A stretch of DNA of 64,000 nt from Prevotellaceae bacterium UBA1746. Lineage in GTDB: Bacteria > Bacteroidota > Bacteroidia > Bacteroidales > Bacteroidaceae. The stretch is taken from NCBI GenBank assembly GCA_002314875.1, contig DCHS01000049.1, positions 82,897 to 146,896 of the forward strand, given 5' to 3'. The position numbers and the translations under genes were made by a program. Under the pieces are notes generated by a model. That model made no database searches, had not been told where the DNA came from, and was given only the letters and a program-made list of their open reading frames with translations. Positions 35,061 to 43,276 of the stretch are shown here, piece by piece; positions within the stretch are counted from its first letter, which is position 1, and the number at the start of each line of letters is the position of its first letter.

Positions 35061-38000
35061 TTATGATTTGAGTACGAAGCCGAGTTTCTTCTTTCCATCC
35101 ATCTTTATGGTAAGAGGCTTCGGAAGACGGACATGGCGGGTGAAGGTGAGTTCTTCAACGGCTGGGAGAGAATCGAGAAAGTCCTGATCGTAAATGCCAT
35201 CGCCCAAATGAGGATTTATAGTGAAATATCCTACACCGAAGGAGGTAAGATTCTGGAAAAAATGCGTTCCCTGTGAAGGGTCGATGCGATAGTTAGTAAG
35301 ACCAGCTTCTACAATAATTCGAGCTGCAGAGATGTTGGGCCATTTCACGGGAATTCCCAGCCAAGGATCGCTGGAGCCCCAACGGCCAGGGCCGACGAGA
35401 ACATAATGCTTACCCTCACATGTTGCATCAACGGTTTGCCCGATGGAAGCATTGGCTGTTCCGAGGAATTTTGCATTGAGTTTCTCTATTTCATAAGCGA
35501 TAGCCTGATTGTTGGCAGGGTTATAGACTTCCTGACCGTTTACCGCATTGGTCTTGACATAGATAATATCTGAAATATCATCGATGATTCCGTGTCCGAG
35601 AGAGTTATCCGAGCGAAGGATAATCTGCGATTCTTCAATCTGCGAGAGCTCAATCTTAACATCAGCCTTTACGTCCACCATCGGACGAATCTGGAGGAGG
35701 TAGAATACGCCTGTACGCTGAGCAGCATCGATAGTCATCGCGAATTCAATCTCTACGGGTCGACGCATTTCATGCTGTCCGTGTTTGAGTACCTCTTGCA
35801 AAATCTGCGGAAGTGGAAGAATACCATGTTCCAACAAGCCCACGAAACTCATTACTTTGCGTCCGCCAGGGTAGAGGCCGGGGTAAATAACCTGGTTGTA
35901 GGGGTCGTAAGTAGAAGCAATGAACTGCAAAGCACCATCTTCGTCTGCTTTCTTAACACTCATCTTCAAAAGATTGAAGCCATCGTCAACGGAGAAATTC
36001 TCTCCGTGGTTCTTGAGGTCAAGTGCATAGAAACGTGTCTGCGTCTCGCGCAAAGCCAATTCCATTTCGGACATTTGAAGCACCTTGTTTGGGTGGTAGG
36101 GTGAAAGGCGGAGTGTAGTTCCACCGTCCACAATATATTTTCCAAGACCCAGAGCCAGGTTTACAATACCTTCCTCTGCACGTTCTTCTCCCAAAGGATA
36201 ATAGTTTAGAGATCGTCCTACACCAGAAATGGCAGGGTAGTAGTGATCACCATATTGCGTGCCGACGACCTCTTGAAGAATTACCGCCATTTTTTCCTGG
36301 TCAATGACATTTCGGGTGGCTTGCATGTACGCTTTGGAGTCCTTATAGTAGACCGAAGCATATACCGCTTTTATAGCATCTGCCAGCATGCGGAGCATTT
36401 CCTCTCGATTCTCCAAATATGGAATCATGTAGGTAGAGTAAATGCCGGCGAAAGGCTGATAATGGCTATCTTCAAGCAAACTACTTGATCGGACGGCAAT
36501 TGGGCTGCGAGTCGCATCAATAAATGCTTCACAGTCTGCACGCATTTCCTCAGGGAACTGAGCCTTACGGAATGCCTCAAGGATTGTTGCGTCGTCGGCA
36601 TCAGAAAGGGCAAGAGGATAGAGGTCATTACGGTCCATGAACTGCTCAAATACATCCGTACAAAGCACGACAGTCTTCGGAATCATCACCGTCATATTCT
36701 CATAAGAATTCAATTCTGCATGACGTTTGACCATCTGGTCAATGAAAGCCAGACCACGGCCCTTACCGCCCAAGCTGCCTTCGCCGATACGGGCAAAGTT
36801 AGAATAGCGGTCAAAACGGTCCCTGCGGAAGACTGCTACAACACCCTGATTCTTCATGCGACGGTAACGCACGATAGCCTCAAAAATCATCTTGCGGTGA
36901 TCGTCCAGATTCTGGTAATCATCGTAGCTCAGTTGCTTGATGAATTCTGCAGGTGGGAAGAGTGCGCGACTGTAGAGCCAGCGGCTGATATGGTTGCGGC
37001 GAATATGATAAAGGAAACTATCAGCAGGAATCTCAAAAATGCTGTTCTGCAAATCCTTCAAGTCGTGGCAACGACGAAGCTCAGCCTTCGTTTTAGGATC
37101 ACGGAAAACGAAGTCACCAAAGCCGAAGTTCTCACGCACAGCTTCTCGCAAGTCGATGTTCATCTTCTTGCTATTCTTGTCAATGAAACTTGCTCCGACC
37201 TCAGCTACATATTGCTCGTTATCACTTTCCGCACTTTCCAGAATCAAAGGAAGATATTTGTCGCGTCTGTGAATCTCACGGAGGAGTTTAACACCCGCAA
37301 TAGGATCCTTCTTGTTGTCTCCAACAGGGAAACGTGCGTCCGAAATTACACCAAGGATGTTTTTGCTGTACTTTTCATACAATTCCATAGCCTCTTCGTA
37401 GTTTCGTGCGAGGACAATCTTTGGACGTCCGCGCATACGAAGTGTTCGCTGGTGACCATTGAGGGCCTCTGTTGCAAATTCGAGACTCTGCTGCAAGACG
37501 AATTTATAGAGTTCGGGTAGCACAGAAGAATAAAACCGTATTCCGTCCTCAACGAGCAGAATCATCTGTACGCCAATCTCTTCAACATCATGTTTCAGAT
37601 TCATCTTGTCCTCTATCAATTTAATAATAGAGAGAAGCAAATCTGTATTGCCTAACCAGCAGAAGACATATTCGAAGATGCTGAGATCCTCGTGTTCCAT
37701 TCGAGCGGTAATACCATGGCTGAAAGGAGTCAGTACAACGAGAGGCAAGTCAGGATATTCATCACGAATTTCGTGGGCAATATCAAAAACATCGTTACTG
37801 TCAGCACTAGGCATAACAATGACGAAGTCAAAATTGGTGATGCTCAGTTGTTCCCTCACTTCCTCCTCTGTTGAAACGAGGGTGAAGCGTGGCGGATAGC
37901 GGAGTCCCAAAGACGCATATTCGTTGAAAAGTTTCTCTTCGATTCGCCCATCGTCTTCGAGCATGAACGCATCGTAAGGATTTGCGATGAGGAGTACATT

Positions 38001-38078
38001 AAAGATACGCTTCAGCATCAGGTTAACGAAGGACGTATCTTTAAAGTAGAGTTGGTTGAGTTTGACTTTGTTGAGCAT
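35061..38078 (-). CDS. Receiver-domain/PEP-synthase-like ATP-grasp fusion protein
   Basis: A 1005-residue cytoplasmic protein. Residues about 24-160 and 170-305 look like two receiver-type domains. The second keeps the acidic pair (Glu177, Asp178), a phospho-acceptor-like Asp247 (VISDARF) and Lys301 (FIDKN). The middle, about 435-800, is the ATP-grasp domain of PEP synthase/PPDK: GEGSLGGKGRGLAFID, PIAVRSSSLLED, QRTGVFYLLQIRP. The phosphohistidine swivel domain and the PEP-binding TIM barrel of true PEP synthase are absent; instead there is a conserved-looking segment VGPGRWGSSDPWLGIPV near 874-890. So the usual label 'phosphoenolpyruvate synthase' is probably misleading. ATG 38078 is preferred over 38138, which would cross the promoter. 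Confidence 0.75.
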   Translation of the reverse strand: MLNKVKLNQLYFKDTSFVNLMLKRIFNVLLIANPYDAFMLEDDGRIEEKLFNEYASLGLRYPPRFTLVSTEEEVREQLSITNFDFVIVMPSADSNDVFDIAHEIRDEYPDLPLVVLTPFSHGITARMEHEDLSIFEYVFCWLGNTDLLLSIIKLIEDKMNLKHDVEEIGVQMILLVEDGIRFYSSVLPELYKFVLQQSLEFATEALNGHQRTLRMRGRPKIVLARNYEEAMELYEKYSKNILGVISDARFPVGDNKKDPIAGVKLLREIHRRDKYLPLILESAESDNEQYVAEVGASFIDKNSKKMNIDLREAVRENFGFGDFVFRDPKTKAELRRCHDLKDLQNSIFEIPADSFLYHIRRNHISRWLYSRALFPPAEFIKQLSYDDYQNLDDHRKMIFEAIVRYRRMKNQGVVAVFRRDRFDRYSNFARIGEGSLGGKGRGLAFIDQMVKRHAELNSYENMTVMIPKTVVLCTDVFEQFMDRNDLYPLALSDADDATILEAFRKAQFPEEMRADCEAFIDATRSPIAVRSSSLLEDSHYQPFAGIYSTYMIPYLENREEMLRMLADAIKAVYASVYYKDSKAYMQATRNVIDQEKMAVILQEVVGTQYGDHYYPAISGVGRSLNYYPLGEERAEEGIVNLALGLGKYIVDGGTTLRLSPYHPNKVLQMSEMELALRETQTRFYALDLKNHGENFSVDDGFNLLKMSVKKADEDGALQFIASTYDPYNQVIYPGLYPGGRKVMSFVGLLEHGILPLPQILQEVLKHGQHEMRRPVEIEFAMTIDAAQRTGVFYLLQIRPMVDVKADVKIELSQIEESQIILRSDNSLGHGIIDDISDIIYVKTNAVNGQEVYNPANNQAIAYEIEKLNAKFLGTANASIGQTVDATCEGKHYVLVGPGRWGSSDPWLGIPVKWPNISAARIIVEAGLTNYRIDPSQGTHFFQNLTSFGVGYFTINPHLGDGIYDQDFLDSLPAVEELTFTRHVRLPKPLTIKMDGKKKLGFVLKS

Positions 38079-38096
38079 AATTACGTTATTTTGCCG

Positions 38097-38104
38097 CAAA
38101 TTTA
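38097..38104 (-). promoter_or_regulatory. -7 element for the receiver/ATP-grasp gene
   Basis: On the minus strand TAAATTTG occupies 38104-38097, 18 bases before the ATG, giving a leader of about 12 bases. The -33 match is weak. Confidence 0.5.
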
Positions 38105-38127
38105 ATAAATAATTGCGAGTAAATGCG

Positions 38128-38135
38128 TAACTTTG
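38128..38135 (+). promoter_or_regulatory. -7 element for the HAD phosphatase gene
   Basis: TAACTTTG at 38128-38135, 27 bases before the ATG. It lies back-to-back with the minus-strand promoter, so the two probably share a regulatory region. Confidence 0.6.
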
Positions 38136-38162
38136 CAACGAATTCTTATAGAACTTTGAACA

Positions 38163-38867
38163 ATGAAATATAAAACGATAATTTTTGACCTCGACGGCAC
38201 CCTGCTGGATACTCTTGGCGATCTTGCAGATGCTGTAAACTTTGCTCTTCGCGAGTTTCGTTTACCTGAACGAAGCTATGAGGAGATTCGTCAGTTTGTA
38301 GGTAATGGTGTGCGTAACCTTGTTCTTCGTTCCGTGCATGAACCTTATTCTGCTCATCAAGGAAAAGTATGGATAGATACTCCGGTGTTTGCAAACCCTG
38401 ATGGAAGCCTTCATCCCCAGTTTGAAGAAATCTTCGCTTGCTTCAAGAGCTATTATGTTTCGCATTGTCAGGTGAAAACCTGTCTCTATGAAGGTATTCC
38501 CGAATTGCTCCTTGCGCTCAAAGAGAAAGGCTGTAAAATGGCCATTGTGAGCAATAAGTTGCAAGCCGGTGTCACGGAATTGTATGAAGCCTATTTCCGC
38601 GATTATCTCGATGTCGCCATTGGCGAGCGTCCTGGTGTTCCCCGTAAGCCCGCTCCTGGAATGCTCGATACTGCCCTTGAAGAACTTGGCAGTACCCGCG
38701 ATGAATGCATCTATGTCGGTGACAGCGACGTCGATATCCTCACCGCTCGTAATTCAGACATGCCGTGTATCTCCGTTCTTTGGGGATTCCGAGACGAAGA
38801 TTTTCTCCTTGAACATGGAGCTACGATGCTAGTGCGCAAACCTTTGGAAATCCTCGATTTGATTTAA
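38163..38867 (+). CDS. gph: HAD-family phosphatase, phosphoglycolate phosphatase type
   Basis: A 234-residue HAD hydrolase. Motif I is FDLDGTLLDT (about 8-17), with the helical cap next (FVGNGVRNLV). Motif II is VSNK, motif III the lysine in PRKPAPGML, motif IV GDSDVDILTARN. The pattern matches the Gph branch that removes 2-phosphoglycolate formed in DNA repair, but HAD substrate ranges are broad. It has its own promoter and a terminator shared with gdhA. Confidence 0.85.
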   Translation: MKYKTIIFDLDGTLLDTLGDLADAVNFALREFRLPERSYEEIRQFVGNGVRNLVLRSVHEPYSAHQGKVWIDTPVFANPDGSLHPQFEEIFACFKSYYVSHCQVKTCLYEGIPELLLALKEKGCKMAIVSNKLQAGVTELYEAYFRDYLDVAIGERPGVPRKPAPGMLDTALEELGSTRDECIYVGDSDVDILTARNSDMPCISVLWGFRDEDFLLEHGATMLVRKPLEILDLI

Positions 38868-38878
38868 ACATATAAAAA

Positions 38879-38905
38879 GCGTCCCTCAGCCGAACTGGGG
38901 GACGC
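38879..38905. terminator. Bidirectional terminator between gph and gdhA
   Basis: GCGTCCCTCAG (38879-38889) pairs with CTGGGGGACGC (38895-38905), flanked by A-rich and T-rich sequence, between convergent genes. Confidence 0.85.
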
Positions 38906-38931
38906 ATTTATGTATTTAAGATAATTGGCGA

Positions 38932-40272
38932 TTAGAATACGCCTTGAGCCATCATGGCCTTAGCAACCTTCATGAAGCCTGCGATGTTAGCACCCTTCAC
39001 ATAGTTTACATAGCCATCGGCTTCGGTACCGTACTTCACGCAGTTTTCGTGGATGTTCTCCATAATCCAGAGAAGCTTAGCATCAACCTCTTCTGCTGAC
39101 CAGCTGAGACGTTCGCTGTTCTGGCTCATTTCGAGACCAGATACAGAAACACCACCAGCGTTAGAAGCCTTACCGGGAGAGTAGAGGATCTTAGCATCCT
39201 GGAATACCTTGATAGCACCAGGCGTAGAAGGCATGTTGGCACCTTCTGCAACAGCGATTACACCGTTGGCAACGAGAGCCTTTGCATGATCTTCATTAAG
39301 TTCGTTCTGGGTAGCACAGGGGAGAGCGATCTGAGCACCGGGCTCGCCCCAAGGCTTCTGACCTGCTACGTACTTAGCTGTGGGATATTCCTCTACATAT
39401 TCGCGGATACGTCCACGATATACGTTCTTGAGTTCCATGATATAGTCAAGCTTCTCACGGTCGATACCATCGGGATCGTAAATATAACCGTCAGAGTCAC
39501 TCATGGTGAGAACCTTACCACCGAGCTGGAGAACCTTCTCTGCTGCATATTGTGCAACATTACCAGCACCAGAGATAAGTACGCTCTTGCCTTCAACAGT
39601 ATCACCCTTGGTAGCAAGCATGGCACGGAGGAAGTAAACAGTACCGTAACCAGTTGCTTCAGGACGGATGAGAGAACCGCCGAACTCGATGCCCTTACCA
39701 GTGAGGACACCCTGGAACTGACGGGTATACTTCTTATATGCACCGAACAAGTAGCCAACTTCACGGCCACCTACACCGATGTCACCAGCAGGAACGTCGC
39801 AATCAGGACCAATGTTACGAGCAAGTTCAAGCATGAAAGCCTGGCAGAAACGCATAACTTCAGCGTTGCTCTTACCACGGGGAGAGAAATCGGAACCACC
39901 CTTTGCACCGCCCATAGGAAGTGTGGTGAGGCTATTCTTAAAGGTCTGTTCGAAAGCGAGGAACTTCAGAATTCCGAGGTTTACGCTATTGTGGAAACGG
40001 ATACCACCTTTGTAGGGACCGATAGCATTGTTGTGCTGGATACGGTAACCGGTATTCGTCTGAATCTGGCCCTTGTCGTCCAACCAACTTACGCGGAAGG
40101 TATAGATACGATCGGGGATACAGAGGCGCTCGATAAGACCTACCTGCTCAAATTCGGGGTGTTTGTTGTACTCTTCTTCGATAGTGTTAAGAACTTCTTC
40201 TACGGCCTGATGGTACTCGGGCTCGTTGGGGAATCTACGCTTGAGATCCTCAAGAACATTTTGTGCGTTCAT
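38932..40272 (-). CDS. gdhA: NADP-type glutamate dehydrogenase
   Basis: A hexameric enzyme interconverting 2-oxoglutarate plus ammonium and glutamate; main ammonium assimilation in many Bacteroidales. 446 residues, as for the small NADP-specific class. The active-site lysine region is LPMGGAKGGSDF (Lys124), preceded by YKGGIRFH; the Rossmann motif is SGAGNVAQYAAEK near 241-253. Codons are biased as in highly expressed genes. Own promoter 60 bases upstream; terminator shared with gph. Confidence 0.96.
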   Translation of the reverse strand: MNAQNVLEDLKRRFPNEPEYHQAVEEVLNTIEEEYNKHPEFEQVGLIERLCIPDRIYTFRVSWLDDKGQIQTNTGYRIQHNNAIGPYKGGIRFHNSVNLGILKFLAFEQTFKNSLTTLPMGGAKGGSDFSPRGKSNAEVMRFCQAFMLELARNIGPDCDVPAGDIGVGGREVGYLFGAYKKYTRQFQGVLTGKGIEFGGSLIRPEATGYGTVYFLRAMLATKGDTVEGKSVLISGAGNVAQYAAEKVLQLGGKVLTMSDSDGYIYDPDGIDREKLDYIMELKNVYRGRIREYVEEYPTAKYVAGQKPWGEPGAQIALPCATQNELNEDHAKALVANGVIAVAEGANMPSTPGAIKVFQDAKILYSPGKASNAGGVSVSGLEMSQNSERLSWSAEEVDAKLLWIMENIHENCVKYGTEADGYVNYVKGANIAGFMKVAKAMMAQGVF

Positions 40273-40331
40273 GGTTTTTGTTTAGTTGTTTAGTTTAGAC
40301 GGGCGCTATCGAAAAGCGCATAATTACTTCG

Positions 40332-40363
40332 CAAAGGTACAAAAAACTTTGGGAAAAGCACAA
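40332..40363 (-). promoter_or_regulatory. Promoter of gdhA
   Basis: On the minus strand TTG (40363-40361), 21 bases, then TACCTTTG (40339-40332). Confidence 0.7.
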
Positions 40364-40466
40364 TACTTGGGGGCTAAAAGTGATGTTTTTGGCAAAAAGT
40401 ATATAGTTTTTTTCTCTTCTTTATAAATAATAGCGGTAAAACGCACCTTATGTGCAGAAATTTTTG

Positions 40467-40474
40467 TAATTTTG
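40467..40474 (+). promoter_or_regulatory. -7 element of mdh
   Basis: TAATTTTG at 40467-40474, 49 bases before the ATG. No consensus -33 box is visible. Confidence 0.6.
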
Positions 40475-40523
40475 GCCTCGAAAAGAATAACGTAATTAAT
40501 AACCCTTAAAAATTATAAAACCA

Positions 40524-41516
40524 ATGGCTTTTTTAACTGACGAAAAACTTCTTATTGTAGGTGCCGGTGGTATGATCGGCTCTAACATGGTACAGAGCGC
40601 TCTTATGCTCGGTCTCACCCCCAACATCTGTCTTTATGATATCTTTGAACCCGGTGTTCACGGTGTAGCTGATGAAATGTGCCAGTGCGCATTCCCTGGT
40701 GCAAACATCACTTGGACCACTGACCCCAAGGAAGCTTTCACCGGTGCTAAGTATATCGTTTCTTCAGGTGGTGCTCCCCGTCGTGAGGGTATGACCCGTG
40801 AAGATCTTCTCAAGGGCAACTGCGAAATCGCTGCTCAGTTCGGTGATTTCATCAAGGAATACTGCCCCGATGTTAAGCACGTTGTAGTTATCTTCAACCC
40901 TGCTGACGTTACCGCTCTCACCGCTCTCATCCACTCTGGTTTGAAGCCCAACCAGCTCACTTCTCTCGCAGCTCTTGACTCTACCCGTCTCCAGCAGGCT
41001 CTCGCTATGGAATTCGGTGTTCAGCAGGACAAGGTAACTGGTGCTCACACTTATGGTGGTCACGGCGAACAGATGGCAGTGTTTGCATCTAAGGTAAAGA
41101 TTGACGGCAAGCCCCTCGCTGAAATGGGTCTTTCTGAAGAGCGTTTTGCAGAAATCAAGCACCACACTGTTCAGGGTGGTTCCAACATCATCAAGCTCCG
41201 TGGTCGTAGCTCATTCCAGAGCCCCTCTTACTGTGCTATCAAGATGATTGAAGCTGCAATGGGTGGCGAAGTATTTACTCTTCCCGCTGGTTGCTATGTA
41301 AACTGCGAAGAATGCGGTTACAAGAACGTAATGATGGCTATGCCTACTACTATCGACGCTACTGGTGTTCACTTCACTGTTCCTACTGGAACTCCCGAAG
41401 AAATGGCTGGTCTCCAGGCTTCAGTTGAACATCTCGGTAAGATGCGTGATGAAATCATCTCTCTCGGCATCGTACCTCCTGTAGCAGAATGGGCGACCCT
41501 CAATCCTAACCTCTAA
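40524..41516 (+). CDS. mdh: Malate dehydrogenase
   Basis: NAD-dependent interconversion of malate and oxaloacetate, used in the reductive branch to succinate in Bacteroidales. 330 residues. The Rossmann motif GAGGMIGSN starts at about 14; the mobile-loop arginines are in PRREGMTREDLLKGN near 91-105; the catalytic histidine is in YGGHGEQMAVF near 178-188. This is the distinct Bacteroidales type with an extended C-terminus. Very strong codon bias. Single-gene unit ended by a good terminator. Confidence 0.94.
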   Translation: MAFLTDEKLLIVGAGGMIGSNMVQSALMLGLTPNICLYDIFEPGVHGVADEMCQCAFPGANITWTTDPKEAFTGAKYIVSSGGAPRREGMTREDLLKGNCEIAAQFGDFIKEYCPDVKHVVVIFNPADVTALTALIHSGLKPNQLTSLAALDSTRLQQALAMEFGVQQDKVTGAHTYGGHGEQMAVFASKVKIDGKPLAEMGLSEERFAEIKHHTVQGGSNIIKLRGRSSFQSPSYCAIKMIEAAMGGEVFTLPAGCYVNCEECGYKNVMMAMPTTIDATGVHFTVPTGTPEEMAGLQASVEHLGKMRDEIISLGIVPPVAEWATLNPNL

Positions 41517-41546
41517 GTGAAAGCTTTTAGATAAAGCTAAATAATG

Positions 41547-41577
41547 ACCTCCTCCGAGTTTTTCGGGGGAGGTTTTG
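41547..41577 (+). terminator. mdh terminator
   Basis: ACCTCCTCCGA (41547-41557) pairs with CGGGGGAGGT (41564-41573), followed by TTTT. Confidence 0.87.
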
Positions 41578-41595
41578 CTTGCGCCAATCGCAAGC
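41577..41595 (+). other. Perfect 7-pair hairpin after the mdh terminator
   Basis: GCTTGCG (41577-41583) and CGCAAGC (41589-41595) around CCAAT. No U-run follows. The 110 bases after it (to 41709) hold no gene. Confidence 0.5.
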
Positions 41596-41709
41596 GGACA
41601 AATAATCTTTTACAGCGGGAATCTTATGATCTTTGACGGACATTTATTTAACTACAACGGACCTTTTTGTTGTTTCATATTTTGTGAAAACTACGTGTCA
41701 CACTTGTGG

Positions 41710-41821
41710 AAATATAGTACTACAGACGTAGGAATATCATGTCACGTTTGTGATTCAATATCCATGCCCGTCGCAGTTAAATAATTCTCCCTCGCAGTTG
41801 AATAATTCTCCCTGGCAGTTT
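41710..41821. repeat. Degenerate 21-24-base tandem repeats
   Basis: Five units start at 41710, 41733, 41757, 41779 and 41801, each beginning AATAT or AATAATTC. The last two differ at only a few positions (AATAATTCTCCCTCGCAGTT and AATAATTCTCCCTGGCAGTT). Units are contiguous, so this is not CRISPR. Lies between two facing terminators. The shared AATATTC...TCG..CAG outline resembles the array at 60796. Confidence 0.7.
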
Positions 41822-41882
41822 AAAAGAAATTAGGGGCAGATAGGAATTGTTGGAAGGGAATAGAAGTCTCTTTTGCAAATAC

Positions 41883-41914
41883 AAAAAAGGAGCCCCACTT
41901 CCATTTGGGACTCC
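41883..41914 (-). terminator. Minus-strand terminator of the small transcription unit
   Basis: On the minus strand GGAGTCCC pairs with GGGGCTCC (41914-41889), followed by six U (plus-strand A run 41883-41888). Confidence 0.82.
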
Positions 41915-41959
41915 AACTATAGAAACGACGAGGCGTTATTAGCTTTTCATGTTTTAGTG

Positions 41960-42085
41960 TTATTTGTTCTCTGCCATAAGCTGGCTGAGCTGGAACTTAA
42001 GGTCCTGGCACATAGCGCCGTTTCCCATTGCACGATATCGGTCAATGCGATACTGCAAGCGTTCAATAGTTTTCTTCTCATTCAT
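41960..42085 (-). CDS. Possible small 41-residue protein
   Basis: An ORF starting MNEKKTIERLQYRID and ending LMAENK, charged and helical, without a signal. The open frame extends upstream to 42241, but that start lies before the predicted transcription start (about 42203). In-frame ATG 42085 is therefore the best start, with ATG 42148 as an alternative giving 62 residues. Promoter and terminator frame the unit precisely (about 42203 to 41883). I do not recognise the protein; the unit could also act as a 320-base small RNA. Confidence 0.5.
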   Translation of the reverse strand: MNEKKTIERLQYRIDRYRAMGNGAMCQDLKFQLSQLMAENK

Positions 42086-42210
42086 AATTGTGTTCTTTTG
42101 TGGCAGGCTGGCAGAAACGCTTCTCCCTCCTGCCTGGTTTGACATCTCATTAACTATGTCTATTACTAGAAATAGTCTTTTAAGTCTAGCTTTTGCTATC
42201 TTTGATATTG

Positions 42211-42241
42211 CAAAAGTACCCCTTTTTGAACTGCATAGCAA
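42211..42241 (-). promoter_or_regulatory. Promoter of the small minus-strand unit
   Basis: On the minus strand TTG (42241-42239), 20 bases, then TACTTTTG (42218-42211). Confidence 0.72.
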
Positions 42242-42283
42242 GAAAACTACCCATAAAAGACGTTTTCTTAACTTTTTTAACTT

Positions 42284-43159
42284 TTATTGCTTTCGTAAGA
42301 TGTCAAAATCCACCGATAATCCTACAGAAAACTGCTGATACGGGTAGTCCTGAAGCCCTTTTTGATAGGACATGTAGGGGTGAAATCGCTGAAAATGGCC
42401 TTGAACCTGTGTTTTTATGACCATTGGGCAGTCACCGTCCTTCTCCCAACCAGCATAGCCACGCAAGTCCTGGGAAAAATCGAAATAACGGAATTTTGCT
42501 TTGAACTGAACGGCATACATTGTGGCATCATTTTGCCTTCCGTTGTCGGTTTGCCAGCACAAGAAGCCGCCAGAAGCTCCTAATCGGAGTGCTTTGAGGT
42601 ATGAATTCTTGATTGTCAGTTCCTTGCCGAATGAGGTATCGAAATAATAGCCTGGACAATCGTAATAACGTGCCATTGCCCAACTGTCCTCGGAGGCTGT
42701 TTTAAGTGCAGCACGCAAAGCCCATGCCGGGCGTTTTGCGGTTTCTTTCATCAGTAAGATATCTGTACTGATGATAGCGGAGCCAAAGTCACAACCGCTG
42801 TTTTTCTCTTGCCCTTCAATGCGGGCATTCTCTTTCCATGCTGGTGTCAGCGTGTAGTGTTCCAAGACTGGAACCCATGCCGAAAGATTAACGCGTGAAC
42901 TAAAGAGAGGCACACGGATTCTTGCACCGATGGCTTGTGTCTTGTCGCCAAAATCGCCTTTGAAGATGTCGCCACTTAATGACACTTCCAATTTGCTGCT
43001 GATGCTCTCATCCAGCATATCAGGAACGGGGAAAGCATTAGGACCGAAATAGGCAGGAGCAATCTTCGTGTCTGAGTGAAGATCAGGGCGAACGATGACC
43101 GTCTGTGCGAGGGTTGCTATGGGGAAGAATAGTAATAATAAATAGAGGAGTCTTGGCAT
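42284..43159 (-). CDS. Predicted outer-membrane/secreted protein of unknown family
   Basis: A 291-residue protein with a Sec signal (LYLLLLFFPIATLAQ). The rest is rich in alternating hydrophobic strands with aromatic girdle residues, and ends with a strand QFSVGLSVDFDI, which suggests an outer-membrane beta-barrel. Repeated patterns such as AIGARIRVPLFSSRVNLSAWVP fit amphipathic strands. No enzymatic motif seen. It is transcribed alone from a consensus promoter divergent from the acyltransferase gene, hinting at a shared envelope role. Confidence 0.6.
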   Translation of the reverse strand: MPRLLYLLLLFFPIATLAQTVIVRPDLHSDTKIAPAYFGPNAFPVPDMLDESISSKLEVSLSGDIFKGDFGDKTQAIGARIRVPLFSSRVNLSAWVPVLEHYTLTPAWKENARIEGQEKNSGCDFGSAIISTDILLMKETAKRPAWALRAALKTASEDSWAMARYYDCPGYYFDTSFGKELTIKNSYLKALRLGASGGFLCWQTDNGRQNDATMYAVQFKAKFRYFDFSQDLRGYAGWEKDGDCPMVIKTQVQGHFQRFHPYMSYQKGLQDYPYQQFSVGLSVDFDILRKQ

Positions 43160-43192
43160 TGCTTATTAGATATAAAGATGTCTTAATTTCTG

Positions 43193-43224
43193 CAAAGTTA
43201 GGCCATAATACCGACATGGGCAAA
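43193..43224 (-). promoter_or_regulatory. Promoter of the predicted outer-membrane protein
   Basis: On the minus strand TTTG (43224-43221), 20 bases, then TAACTTTG (43200-43193). Full consensus. Confidence 0.8.
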
Positions 43225-43239
43225 CTTGAAGGCGATAAA

Positions 43240-43271
43240 TTTGGCAGTCTGTGACATTTGCCGTAAATTTG
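43240..43271 (+). promoter_or_regulatory. Promoter immediately before the acyltransferase gene
   Basis: TTTG at 43240-43243, 20 bases, then TAAATTTG at 43264-43271. Only 5 bases separate the -7 box from the ATG at 43277, so the transcript should be leaderless or nearly so. Confidence 0.8.
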
Positions 43272-43276
43272 CGCCC

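Noticed and set aside
39286..40293. A 335-codon plus-strand frame over gdhA
   Set aside because: Shadow of gdhA, a full and conserved enzyme on the minus strand.
43226..43276. ATG 43226 as the acyltransferase start
   Set aside because: It lies before the -7 box, so it would not be on the transcript; ATG 43277 gives the normal membrane-helix start.
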